DNA of 64,000 nt from CAG-390 sp003523225 (lineage in GTDB: Bacteria > Bacillota > Clostridia > Oscillospirales > CAG-272). This document shows, piece by piece, positions 44,601 to 53,265 of the stretch. The stretch covers positions 248,001-312,000 of the forward strand of contig CABPZE010000001.1 of the NCBI GenBank assembly GCA_902461815.1, written 5' to 3'. Below the pieces are notes generated by a model. It ran no database searches and had not been told where the DNA came from. It saw nothing but the letters and a program-made list of their open reading frames with translations. The translations under genes and the position numbers were made by a program. Positions within the stretch are counted from its first letter, which is position 1. Each line of letters begins with the position of its first letter.

Positions 44601-45171
44601 AGAGCTTTTTACCTCCTATTTTCAGGATCATTTTTCTTGCTCTGCTCAATCTGAGATTAACATTGTTTTCAGATGTATTGATTATTTCTCCGATTTCTTT
44701 TGAGGAGAGCTGGAAAAAATATTTAAGAACGATCGCGTCACGGTATATCGGATCGAGCTTCATTACTATTTGCTGAATAGTCTGTTCGTTTTCTGCATTT
44801 ATAACAAGCTGCACAACATCCGAATCTTTATCTTCAATATCATATTCCCCGTATGCCCCGGCATCCGTGTCATCTTCCGGTATTGCCAAGGAGGAAGCAA
44901 ACCGCTTTTGCTTTGCATTATACATATTTATGGCAATATTCCTACAGGTGATCATCAGCAGGTTAGCACGATGAACATCATCGGATTCACGGTATTTTGA
45001 CAGATATTTTATTACCGAAACTATTGTATTATGTACACAGTCCTGCGCGTCGTAATGATCGTGCAGGATCCCTTTTGCCAACTTATAAAGCTGCTTTTCA
45101 TAATCCAGATAAAGCTGTTCGACCAGTGAGCGATCCTGCTCGTCTTCTATCTCCATTATAGTGTAGAGCAC
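44581..45171 (-). CDS. ECF-type RNA polymerase sigma factor
   Basis: A 196-residue sigma factor with region 2 (about 25-90, LYKLAKGILHDHYDAQDCVHN and ANLLMITCRNIAINMYN) and region 4 (about 135-185, LDPIYRDAIVLKYFFQLSSKEIGEIINTSENNVNLRLSRAR), and no sigma-1.1 or region 3, as in ECF sigma factors. The start is GTG 45171 behind AAAGGCGG; an internal ATG at 45156 has no ribosome site. The gene overlaps its probable anti-sigma factor. It has its own vegetative promoter. Confidence 0.9.
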   Translation of the reverse strand: MLYTIMEIEDEQDRSLVEQLYLDYEKQLYKLAKGILHDHYDAQDCVHNTIVSVIKYLSKYRESDDVHRANLLMITCRNIAINMYNAKQKRFASSLAIPEDDTDAGAYGEYDIEDKDSDVVQLVINAENEQTIQQIVMKLDPIYRDAIVLKYFFQLSSKEIGEIINTSENNVNLRLSRARKMILKIGGKKLYEIYQG

Positions 45172-45194
45172 TTCAATCGCCGCCTTTCGTTGTA

Positions 45195-45223
45195 ATTATA
45201 CCATGTTTTTTCCGTTATGTAAA
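45195..45223 (-). promoter_or_regulatory. Sigma-A promoter for the ECF sigma operon
   Basis: On the minus strand: TTTACA (45223-45218), 17 bp spacer, TATAAT (45200-45195), 24 bp before the GTG start. Confidence 0.8.
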
Positions 45224-45402
45224 GGCTATTTGTAGTTTTTTGTATTTTTTTATATAACATTTTTTCATAAACCATCATGCACATACAAAAAATATATTAT
45301 ATTGACTTTCTGAAAATATTTTTTCAAGTCAGGAATCAGAGGTGATTTCTGGAGCATATTATTACATGAGTATTATCTTCCAATGCACGGAGGTGATAAT
45401 AT

Positions 45403-45621
45403 ATGTCCGATAAAAAAGGATCCACCCCAAAACAAAGGCGGCGCAAAGCATATTCTTTTGAAATTATACTTGACGGTGTTCCGCAAGACTCACCGCTTCC
45501 ATTTTATGCGCTTGATGAAATAAGCCGGCATCTTTGTGATACGATAAGCCTGTATTACATACAGCACATAGATGAATACCGTAGACTGTTGAATTCGGGA
45601 AATGCTCGTACTGTCGAATAG
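45403..45621 (+). CDS. Small hypothetical protein
   Basis: A 72-residue protein with a basic start (KQRRRKAYSFEIILDG) and a mixed helical body; no cysteine cluster, signal or known motif. The ribosome site GGAGGTGATAATAT is strong and a very good terminator follows, so it is probably real. No close neighbour shares its strand. The upstream region has a T/A-rich imperfect hairpin at 45302-45331 and no classic sigma-A promoter at the right distance. Confidence 0.6.
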   Translation: MSDKKGSTPKQRRRKAYSFEIILDGVPQDSPLPFYALDEISRHLCDTISLYYIQHIDEYRRLLNSGNARTVE

Positions 45622-45647
45622 GCAACTAAAAACAACAATGTACTAAT

Positions 45648-45696
45648 AAAAACCACCATGCTTTTGTTTATTACAAAGCATGGTGGTTTTTATAAT
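45648..45696 (+). terminator. Terminator after small hypothetical gene
   Basis: Stem arms AAAACCACCATGCTTT and AAAGCATGGTGGTTTT around TGTTTATTAC, then T/A-rich sequence. It separates the plus-strand small gene from the end of the minus-strand catabolic cluster and has A/T flanks on both sides, so it may stop both. Confidence 0.88.
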
Positions 45697-45701
45697 AAAA
45701 T

Positions 45702-45722
45702 TTACGCCTTACGCCTTACGCC
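45702..45722. repeat. Three tandem copies of a 7-bp unit at a stop codon
   Basis: TTACGCC at 45702, 45709 and 45716. The third copy contains the TAA stop (minus strand) of the aldolase gene. Confidence 0.9.
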
Positions 45723-46555
45723 TTTCCGGAACAACCGAAGATCTTCATTTTGCGCTCCGCCTCGGCACTGATCGCAGCCACTTTGCGGTTGCGTATATCA
45801 AGATACCCTTCTCCTTGCGCAAGTCCTTCGCGCATTCCACGTTCTCCGGCAATGCAAAGGTCGGTGAATATGTTTATTTTGGAGATACCGTTATGCACGG
45901 TGTTTCTGAAATCATCATCCGAAAGACCGCTACCGCCGTGAAGCACAAGCGGCACGCTTACTCGCTCATTTATAGCCGACAAGCGACATAGATCAAGACA
46001 CGGACGCGTTTTATATGCACCGTGAGCAGTACCTATAGCAACGGCAAGTGCATCTACTCCTGTAAGGCTTACAAACTCCACGGCTTCTTCCGGCGTGGTG
46101 TACATGTCGGAGGTTCTACCGTCTCCGTTTGCGGCTTCTCCCACATGACCTATTTCTCCTTCAACAGTCGCTCCGAACTCATGCGCCATACGTACTGCCT
46201 CAAGCGTCAGGGAAATATTATCCTCACGCGTCGGTCGCGCGCTGCCGTCAAACATTATTGAGGAGAAGCCAAGCTCAAGTGCCTCGCGGCAGCGTTCAAG
46301 CGTCAAACCGTGATCGTAATGCAGTGCAACCGGTACAGAGGCTCGTTTTGCCGCCGCAAGCAATGAGGGAGCGATCAATTTCAGCTCACCGTATGGAAGA
46401 AGTACTTCGGCTGTGCCGATTATGACAGGTGATCTTGTGCGTTCCGCCGCGCCGATAACTGCCTCAAGCATATCTGTGTCTGTTGTATTGAAAAGCCCTA
46501 CGGCATACCCGCCGCGGCGGGCGGGAATCAAAATATCATTCAGATTAACAAGCAT
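45716..46555 (-). CDS. Class II ketose-bisphosphate aldolase
   Basis: A 279-residue zinc aldolase of the fructose/tagatose-bisphosphate class II family, which splits a ketose bisphosphate or phosphate into dihydroxyacetone phosphate and an aldehyde. Seen: HYDHG (79-83, zinc His), IMFDGS, GEIGHVGE, GTAHG and LHGGSG, and the KINIFTDL near the C-terminus. The YTTPEEAVEFV and MYT details are nearer to GatY/KbaY than to Fba. It is the last gene of the catabolic cluster, so it is likely to cleave a phosphorylated product of the upstream kinase. GGAG precedes ATG 46555. Confidence 0.92.
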   Translation of the reverse strand: MLVNLNDILIPARRGGYAVGLFNTTDTDMLEAVIGAAERTRSPVIIGTAEVLLPYGELKLIAPSLLAAAKRASVPVALHYDHGLTLERCREALELGFSSIMFDGSARPTREDNISLTLEAVRMAHEFGATVEGEIGHVGEAANGDGRTSDMYTTPEEAVEFVSLTGVDALAVAIGTAHGAYKTRPCLDLCRLSAINERVSVPLVLHGGSGLSDDDFRNTVHNGISKINIFTDLCIAGERGMREGLAQGEGYLDIRNRKVAAISAEAERKMKIFGCSGKA

Positions 46556-46572
46556 TTTTTACTCCTAAAATA

Positions 46573-47976
46573 TCAGACGATCTCCACAGGAAGCCCCATG
46601 ACCTCGGCAAAGAACTGCATCTCGCCCAGTGATGAGCCCTTAACAAGAGCGCTGTGGTGTATAGCTCCTCGTTTACCGAGCGCCTCAAGAAATGACGCCG
46701 TGTCAAGCTTATCATGACGCATCCAACCGCGTACCTTTGCTTTGAAGTTATCTTGTTCTGCCGGAATATCAAGAAGTGTCACCGGAGACAGGATCATTTT
46801 GAATTTTTCATCTGCTCCGCGGCTGAGGTTGACGTATACCGCGCTGCCTCCGCAATAGCAGTCATAAACTACCACCGGGTCTTTTGCCTCGCCGTAAATA
46901 AAATCTATCGCCTTGACTGTTCCACGTCCTTCGGTCATGCGGGGATTATATTCTCCCATGTGTGACAGAAGTATCGAGTTATTCTTCCAGTCCGGACAGA
47001 ATATTTCGACGAATGAGGTATCGGGATAGCTTTTCATCAACGCTCCGACAAGCGACGCAGTAAGTGCGTCGCCCTCGCCCGCATATCCTGTACCGCGTGA
47101 CATCTGATAGCACGCTTCAGTAAACGGCATCAGCTCAAGTCCGCATCCGGGACGTATTTCGCGGAAATTAACGGTGAATGCGTCAATTCTGTTATCTGAT
47201 AACCAATGCCTCAGAGCAAGAGAGTTGCGCGCGGTATCTGCGTATGCGCTTTGCGGAACTGCTTCAAGCTCTGTTCCCAAGGAAGAAAGACGGGCGATCT
47301 CCGCTTCGGTTTCTTCGTCAGTCAGGCTGTTTCTGATACTGTCCAGCTCATCGCCGTCGGGATATATCATCTCAACGCCGAAAATATCACGCATTTCCTG
47401 GTCGCTTATAAGGAAGTCGCCCATGCCGTCAAAGCAGCCTCCGACCGATGCTGTGCGGCTGCCGAGCATGGAATGTGCAGCTGCTGCGGCTCTGATATAG
47501 CCTGCCGCACGGTCAAGTACATCGGAATGCTCTATATGTCCTGCCGCTACAGCAAACGGTATATGCGAGCGCAGAAGCAGATTTGAAAGATCCATGACTC
47601 CGTGAATGCCGTGACAATAGCTTATCTCACCCGGGTTCTGGGTGCTGGAGAAGTCAAATGTCTCTGTGGTGTCAAGCATTACCACCGGAAGTCCGGCATC
47701 GCGGAGCGCGCCTATGCTTTCAAGGGACGGCGAATATGCCGCATGCCATGTAACTATAACTCCGGCACCCTCTGACTTGAAGTGACTGACTACGCTGCGA
47801 AATTCATCATCTGTACGGCAGAAGGATGAACGCAGTACATCAAATCCCCGTTTTTCAAGCTCACATGCCAGCCTTTCGTAAAACGGTTCAAGACGCGGAC
47901 GTGCCGCGGCTCCGCTGCCGCAGTCGTCGTAGAGCTTGATATAAAGAGGTAAAAATCCAATTTTTGTTTTTTTCAT
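46573..47976 (-). CDS. L-fucose/L-arabinose isomerase-like protein
   Basis: A 467-residue protein of the FucI/AraA fold. The N-terminal half (KIGFLPLYIKLYD, then a flavodoxin-like segment with VIVTWHAAYSP) and the C-terminal half with a metal-ligand Glu in GYAGEGDALTA and a His in LLSHMGEYNP are recognisable. Known members isomerise aldoses to ketoses. No closer match to FucI, AraA or XylA-type is clear, so the substrate is open. ATG 47976 follows GGGAGGAATC; the longer frame from 48009 lacks this. It starts 19 bp after the amidohydrolase stop. Confidence 0.82.
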   Translation of the reverse strand: MKKTKIGFLPLYIKLYDDCGSGAAARPRLEPFYERLACELEKRGFDVLRSSFCRTDDEFRSVVSHFKSEGAGVIVTWHAAYSPSLESIGALRDAGLPVVMLDTTETFDFSSTQNPGEISYCHGIHGVMDLSNLLLRSHIPFAVAAGHIEHSDVLDRAAGYIRAAAAAHSMLGSRTASVGGCFDGMGDFLISDQEMRDIFGVEMIYPDGDELDSIRNSLTDEETEAEIARLSSLGTELEAVPQSAYADTARNSLALRHWLSDNRIDAFTVNFREIRPGCGLELMPFTEACYQMSRGTGYAGEGDALTASLVGALMKSYPDTSFVEIFCPDWKNNSILLSHMGEYNPRMTEGRGTVKAIDFIYGEAKDPVVVYDCYCGGSAVYVNLSRGADEKFKMILSPVTLLDIPAEQDNFKAKVRGWMRHDKLDTASFLEALGKRGAIHHSALVKGSSLGEMQFFAEVMGLPVEIV

Positions 47977-47995
47977 AATTCTGATTCCTCCCGCA

Positions 47996-49009
47996 TCATT
48001 CGATCCCAAACAGATCGGAAGCGTTTTTATACATTATACGCTCAATATCGTCCCGCGAAAAGCCCATTTTTTCGGAAGCACGTCGAAAAGCCAACAGCTC
48101 TTCATACATGAAGGTCGTAATATCCGGTTTATCCGTTTCCCGCATATGCGGGTCGGAATCCGCTCCCGGATACAACCCGCGGGGAACCATATTGACATAG
48201 TGTCCGCCGTCATCTATTCGGTACATCCTCATACCGGTAAACGGCATATCAGAACCGAACATAATGCGCTCGGTTCCGATATTTGAGAAAAGTGCAAGCA
48301 TGGCATCTTCTGAGCAATTTGCCGAAAAATCAAAATACAGATGGCGTGAATGCTTCAGTATTTCAAAGGCATCTCCGATATCTCCCGGAACATATGCGCG
48401 CCCGATATGGGCGATTATTACCCGCGCGTTGGGATATTTCTCGTCTATCTCCATCATCTGATGCAGGTTAATCGGGTCACGCAGTCTCAAGCTTCGCGGT
48501 ATGTGCAGCATTATGATCCCACCGATTTTATTCATCAGCTCAAGCTGACGCGGCGTAAGAAAATCAAATATCCGTACATCGGGCGCGGGTATCCAGGACG
48601 GAGAATTGTTCTGATACGGTTTTATTCCTATAAAACCTTGCTCCAAAGCGCCCAGGATCTCCTCTTCGTCGCTGTCCCAGTTTGTGCAGTAATATGCCTT
48701 AAGCCCATGCGCGTTTGCTTCCTCAAGCGCATATCGGTTTCCGGCAGAAAGCTCACAGCTTGGAGATGCCATAACTACCGGGGTGACCTTTTTCCCGGGA
48801 AAGAGGTGGCTGTACGACTCCGAAAGCTCATCATATGTCTGATACGGAGCTACAATAGACGTCCAACCGACGCACCCCTTTTCTCCTTTTTTGCGTGTTC
48901 CCTTCTTCCATATATGAGTATGGCAGTCAATGAACCTGTCGGGCAGAAAATCTTCAAGCTGTTCACGGTACACCCGGCTGTCATATTCCGTTATATCAAC
49001 GATCGGCAT
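47996..49009 (-). CDS. Amidohydrolase-2 family (PF04909) metal hydrolase
   Basis: A 337-residue TIM-barrel hydrolase. The motifs are DCHTHIW (28-34), the TNWDSDEEE segment, VIIAHIGRAY and IMFGSDMPF, as in the amidohydrolase-2 group, which includes lactonases for sugar acids (L-fuconolactonase, L-rhamnonolactonase) and decarboxylases of aromatic acids. In this cluster a lactonase or a deamidating/ring-opening step would fit the two Gfo/Idh proteins, but that is inference. AAGGAG precedes ATG 49009. Confidence 0.85.
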   Translation of the reverse strand: MPIVDITEYDSRVYREQLEDFLPDRFIDCHTHIWKKGTRKKGEKGCVGWTSIVAPYQTYDELSESYSHLFPGKKVTPVVMASPSCELSAGNRYALEEANAHGLKAYYCTNWDSDEEEILGALEQGFIGIKPYQNNSPSWIPAPDVRIFDFLTPRQLELMNKIGGIIMLHIPRSLRLRDPINLHQMMEIDEKYPNARVIIAHIGRAYVPGDIGDAFEILKHSRHLYFDFSANCSEDAMLALFSNIGTERIMFGSDMPFTGMRMYRIDDGGHYVNMVPRGLYPGADSDPHMRETDKPDITTFMYEELLAFRRASEKMGFSRDDIERIMYKNASDLFGIE

Positions 49010-49022
49010 AATAATAACTCCT

Positions 49023-50519
49023 TCAGAGATTCAGAATTTTATTTTTCCATACCGGATATTGTTTGCATAGATACCCGGTATATTCCGCGTCGTCCGCTAC
49101 ATTTTCGAGACGAACATTGGCAGATGAAATATCAATGCCCGAGGCCTTGGCGGCAATAAGAGCCGCTCCGAAAGCCGGTGTGTCACGCTCGCGGGTCAGC
49201 TTAAATTTCACCCCAAGGGATTTTGCCGCCGATGCAACGACCTCGCTCCAGAGCTCTGACTTTGTCGCGCCTCCTGACATTATAAGCTCAGGCTCATCCC
49301 TGGCGAAAAATCCCGAGGCAGCCGTCAGTGCCTCAAATGCCGCGCCCTCAAGCAGTGACAGGTAGCATTCGGGAAAACTGTACCCCTCACTAAGGTCAAG
49401 CGAAAATCCGGTCCCGGTACGGTGCGGCAAAAATCCGCGCCCCTCCTCACAAGGCGTCAGGCATAAATATCGATCAGCATTGAGTTTCCCGCCAAGGCGG
49501 GATCTTAAGGCATCTGAGGCAGCAATATCAGCTTCCCTGAGCGTATACCGGTGAGCGGACGCAAAACGTTCGACCGATGCCCCCATACCGGACAGTGTTG
49601 CCATAATTCCGTATTTTTTGCTTTCGTCGGAAGAAAGCAATTCAGGAAACCTTCCCGGTGCGGAATACAAAGGTGAGAAGCACGGTTCTTCTGTAACTCC
49701 GAAAAGTACCCACGCGGTACCGGTAGCAATAAGCAGCTGACCCGGATGTCTCACACCGCTGCCAATAGCCGCGCAGTACTGGTCATGCGCGCCGACATAT
49801 ACCGGTATACCGGAAGAAAGCCCTAACTCTCCGGCGGCTTCTGGGGTCAGAGTTCCCGCCGCTTCCCCGCACGGAAGTATGCGCGGAAGACGCTGCTCAC
49901 TTATTCCGATATATTCAAGAATATTTGTATTATACTTTTCCGCACGGAAATCAAAAAGGCGTGTAATGGCAGCTGACGTTGCATCGTATACCGGATCTCC
50001 GCACAGCCAGCCGGTGATCCAGTCGGCGGTCGTCATAAAACGGTCGGCGCGTCGGAACAGATCAGCGTCATGCTTTTTAAGCCACACAAGCTTTGACGCG
50101 CAGTCAAGCGGTGAGCTTCTCCAGCCCGAGGATAAATATATGTCTTCCCCGAAATGCTCATGCATTTGTGCCGATTCATCAGCGGCACGGCAGTCCATCC
50201 AGCTTATTGCGTCGCACATCGCCTCACCTTGTGAATCAGCAGCCAGCAGTGCTCCGCCCTGAGCCGAAACGGATATTCCGCAGATATTAACCGGTACCGC
50301 AGATCCTTTTCCGGCATCGTCAAGCGCTTTGCGCACCGCACCGATCGCAGCGTCGCGCCAGCATGACGGAGATTGGGTTACATATTCCCCACTGCGTTTT
50401 GTCGGATATCCGACACAGCCGCGCGAAACCGGAAGAAGTGTAACACCGCTGATTATCATAGCCTTGACAGCGGTAGTGCCAATATCTATTCCGAGATAAT
50501 AAGGTGTATTACTGTTCAT
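49023..50519 (-). CDS. FGGY-family carbohydrate kinase
   Basis: A 498-residue sugar kinase with the N-terminal phosphate-binding DIGTTAVKAMI, the middle VGAHDQYCAAIGSGV and C-terminal sections SGGATKSELWSEVVAS and the RERDTPAFGAAL stretch typical of xylulokinase/L-fuculokinase relatives. It would phosphorylate a ketose or polyol taken into the cell. Sub-family cannot be fixed by eye; it is xylulokinase-like in length. Next to an isomerase and aldolase, it probably makes a ketose phosphate for them. Confidence 0.9.
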   Translation of the reverse strand: MNSNTPYYLGIDIGTTAVKAMIISGVTLLPVSRGCVGYPTKRSGEYVTQSPSCWRDAAIGAVRKALDDAGKGSAVPVNICGISVSAQGGALLAADSQGEAMCDAISWMDCRAADESAQMHEHFGEDIYLSSGWRSSPLDCASKLVWLKKHDADLFRRADRFMTTADWITGWLCGDPVYDATSAAITRLFDFRAEKYNTNILEYIGISEQRLPRILPCGEAAGTLTPEAAGELGLSSGIPVYVGAHDQYCAAIGSGVRHPGQLLIATGTAWVLFGVTEEPCFSPLYSAPGRFPELLSSDESKKYGIMATLSGMGASVERFASAHRYTLREADIAASDALRSRLGGKLNADRYLCLTPCEEGRGFLPHRTGTGFSLDLSEGYSFPECYLSLLEGAAFEALTAASGFFARDEPELIMSGGATKSELWSEVVASAAKSLGVKFKLTRERDTPAFGAALIAAKASGIDISSANVRLENVADDAEYTGYLCKQYPVWKNKILNL

Positions 50520-50528
50520 TTTTAACCG

Positions 50529-52085
50529 TCAGATATCAGTGCAGGAGAGCGCCGCGTCTGCCTCGCTCAGTATTTTGCCTATGACAGCCTCGGTTGCTAT
50601 TACCGGAGGCTTGAAAAGCACTGCCGGCACGCAGTTTTTCTTATAAAGCTGAGCGCTGGCATCTATGCATCTGCGGTGAAGCTCTTCCGTAAAGCGCGCA
50701 GCCTCTTCGACGGTTCTGAAATAAAGCGCTTCCTCATGTCCGAGTCCTTCGGAAGACGTCAGCTTCTCGCTGTGCGTCGCTGCAAGACGCTTCATACCGG
50801 ATTCAAAAAGGTCGCCTATTCGACTGATCTCATCGCCGTTGGCTGCGGCAAATGTCATTGTAACAATATATGCCAGCGAGGCAAGCTCCTCCTGACCGTT
50901 GGTTACAAGCGCGCCGAACTGGTCAAGATTGTCGTATTCCGCCGTGGTAATTATCCTGCTTGCCGGGAATTCACCGCCGGGAAAGCCCTTGCCGATGACA
51001 ACAAAATCCGGAGAAAGCCCGTATTCGCGGAACAAAAACAACCCCTTATACCACATACCGGTCTGTATTTCGTCGACGAGCACAGGCGTGTCGCTTTCGC
51101 GGCAAACCTCATACGCACGTGAAAGATACTCGCGAGAAAGTCTGAGAGCGCCATAGTTCATCATGACTATCTCATGCAAAAATCCGGCGGTTTTGTACTT
51201 TCCGGTATTGTAAATACGAACCTTGTTTTCAAAATCGGATATGTCGTTCGGAATTACCGGAACGACCCGGTAAAGTCCTGCATCCTCAATACCCCGTGCA
51301 AATTCACTCCAGAGTCCGCGGAAGGTCTGCGTCAGTACCGTTGTACCGTGATAGTTACCGGTCCTTCCCCCCTCTGCGTCCGCCATGACAAGAAAAACCG
51401 GAATTTTTCCCTCATACTTAGGAGTTTCCGGCACAGGAGAGCAACGGTAAAAGCGGCGAAGCATCATCTTCACACCCGCTTCAACTCCCAGCGAACCGGT
51501 TTCAAGGTTTATAACACGGTTCAGCACATGCGGCTCGGTTGAAGAGGAAACAAGCGCAAACCGTTTCTCGGCGTCCACATCCAGAGGATCTATTCCGTTT
51601 GCATACTGAACGATCTGCTTCTCGCACAGGCGAGTGATGTATCCTCTCGTATTGTTGTGGGTGGCATTCGGGATTCCAAGGAGTCTTGCATTGTCAATAA
51701 GACGGTAACCCGCAAAGGAATGCCCCATGGATGCGTGGTAATGCTCGCTTTTTCCGATAAGATAAAGCCTTCCGTCCTCGCCGAGACGGTAGCACCCGTA
51801 CGCTCCAAGCGGAGCGGCACTGCGATTTTCAGCGTGTCTGAAGGAGTCGGTGGCAGCTCCGTCGTTGCTGTCCGACATACGCGCCGTTACCCGCTCACCT
51901 ACAAGCCGAGCCAGCTCATCGTTTCGTTTCTGAGCAGATTCCGGATAAAAATCAATTTTTTCATATGCAAGTCTCTCAGCTTCCTCCCGGGACAGTGTCC
52001 CGAAAAAATCGCAGCTGTCAACGAGTCCGCGTATGTATTCACTGCCGGTAATATCCGCCAGCGAAAGAGAAATATTTCTGAACAT
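50529..52085 (-). CDS. Class III aminotransferase (PLP)
   Basis: A 518-residue fold-type I aminotransferase. The class III signature is clear: VLVDEIQTGMWYKG (Asp338 and Glu339) followed by VVIGKGFPGGEFPASR with the PLP Lys366. The N-terminal ~100 residues are an unusual extension compared with 430-450 residue members (SREEAERLAYEKIDFYPES and beyond). The family transfers an amino group between an amine and a keto acid; some members act on amino sugars or cyclitols. Placed between dehydrogenase-like genes and a kinase, it suggests a nitrogen-containing substrate for this operon. Confidence 0.88.
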   Translation of the reverse strand: MFRNISLSLADITGSEYIRGLVDSCDFFGTLSREEAERLAYEKIDFYPESAQKRNDELARLVGERVTARMSDSNDGAATDSFRHAENRSAAPLGAYGCYRLGEDGRLYLIGKSEHYHASMGHSFAGYRLIDNARLLGIPNATHNNTRGYITRLCEKQIVQYANGIDPLDVDAEKRFALVSSSTEPHVLNRVINLETGSLGVEAGVKMMLRRFYRCSPVPETPKYEGKIPVFLVMADAEGGRTGNYHGTTVLTQTFRGLWSEFARGIEDAGLYRVVPVIPNDISDFENKVRIYNTGKYKTAGFLHEIVMMNYGALRLSREYLSRAYEVCRESDTPVLVDEIQTGMWYKGLFLFREYGLSPDFVVIGKGFPGGEFPASRIITTAEYDNLDQFGALVTNGQEELASLAYIVTMTFAAANGDEISRIGDLFESGMKRLAATHSEKLTSSEGLGHEEALYFRTVEEAARFTEELHRRCIDASAQLYKKNCVPAVLFKPPVIATEAVIGKILSEADAALSCTDI

Positions 52086-52110
52086 ATCAAAGCTCCTGTC
52101 TATTTAATAA

Positions 52111-53265
52111 TCAGATCTCTGCAAGAGAGACGCTGCGCCGTTCGCGATGCGACAACAGTGCGGCGGTCTGCAGGCGGTGAGAAAGCTCCGTTTCCTCGGG
52201 ACGCAGGCAACCGAACGTTATCTCGTCCTTTCTTCCGGCAACCTCGGCAATGAACGCAGCCCACATCTGAAGTATTGCATCTGTAAATCCGAACTCAAAA
52301 ATTCCGCCGGTAACTGTTGGAATCATGGGTTTATATCCGATGTTTAGTCTGCACCAGGCCTGTTCACGTCCCACAGACTGGGTATACCAATATGCTCCCG
52401 GATCATCTGTGGAAAATTTCGCGGAATATTCAAGTCCGTCAACCTCAATGCTCCAGCGGTTTGTAGCGCCCGGACACAGACGCTTGGTCTCAAGATGCAT
52501 TGGAAAATATCCGCCGCTTCCGTCATGAATATCACAGATAAGGTGGGCGTTGTCCCATGTCAGACAGTCAGCATACCCTCCACTTCCGTCCGGACGCTTT
52601 GTAACGATATTTGACAGCGATGCATATACCCGCTCCGGTATCCAGCCCATGCGGAAAGGCAGATGCTCGGTGTGAAGCCCGAGGTCTCCCATACAACCGT
52701 ATTCTCCGTTTGTTTCAACACGGCGTTTCCAGTTTATCGGCTTGTTTATGTCCATATCGCTTGAATGACAAAACGATGAACGAACCTCAATGACTTTTCC
52801 AAACCTCCCCGACCGAAGGTCGCGCACAAGCTCCTGCGCGGCAGGATAATAGGGGAACTCGCTTGAACAGCGTATGACTGACTCGGGGTGAGCCGCCGCC
52901 GCTGCAAGTATTTCGCGGTTTGCCGCAAGGTCAATACCAAAGGGCTTTTCACCCATAAGGTGCTTACCGGAATTGATTATATCGACGTAGAATTTCTGAT
53001 GCAGATTATGCGGGACTGCGCAGTAGACTGCCTCCACCTCCGGATCTGCAAGAATTTCTCTGATATCGGAGGTTGCAAGCCTGACCGACGGAACATTGTC
53101 GCAAAACCATTTGCGCGCCTGCTCGTTCAGGTCACATACAGCGATGATCTCGGGACGCGGAAAGTCGCAAAGCAGATGGCACCATCTTGCCGCCGCCGAC
53201 GCGAACTCTCTTCCCATCAGACCGCACCCTACAACGCCGAATTTTATTGTCTTATCCTGTTTCAT
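52111..53265 (-). CDS. Gfo/Idh/MocA-family oxidoreductase (first)
   Basis: A 384-residue NAD(P)-dependent oxidoreductase. The Rossmann motif is FGVVGCGLMG (9-18). The EKPFG motif, with the catalytic Lys, lies near residue 110, and GDLGLHTEHLPF provides the Asp/His expected in this family. Members oxidise hydroxyls of sugars and inositols. Its start overlaps the stop of the second Gfo/Idh gene (ATGA). Confidence 0.9.
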   Translation of the reverse strand: MKQDKTIKFGVVGCGLMGREFASAAARWCHLLCDFPRPEIIAVCDLNEQARKWFCDNVPSVRLATSDIREILADPEVEAVYCAVPHNLHQKFYVDIINSGKHLMGEKPFGIDLAANREILAAAAAHPESVIRCSSEFPYYPAAQELVRDLRSGRFGKVIEVRSSFCHSSDMDINKPINWKRRVETNGEYGCMGDLGLHTEHLPFRMGWIPERVYASLSNIVTKRPDGSGGYADCLTWDNAHLICDIHDGSGGYFPMHLETKRLCPGATNRWSIEVDGLEYSAKFSTDDPGAYWYTQSVGREQAWCRLNIGYKPMIPTVTGGIFEFGFTDAILQMWAAFIAEVAGRKDEITFGCLRPEETELSHRLQTAALLSHRERRSVSLAEI

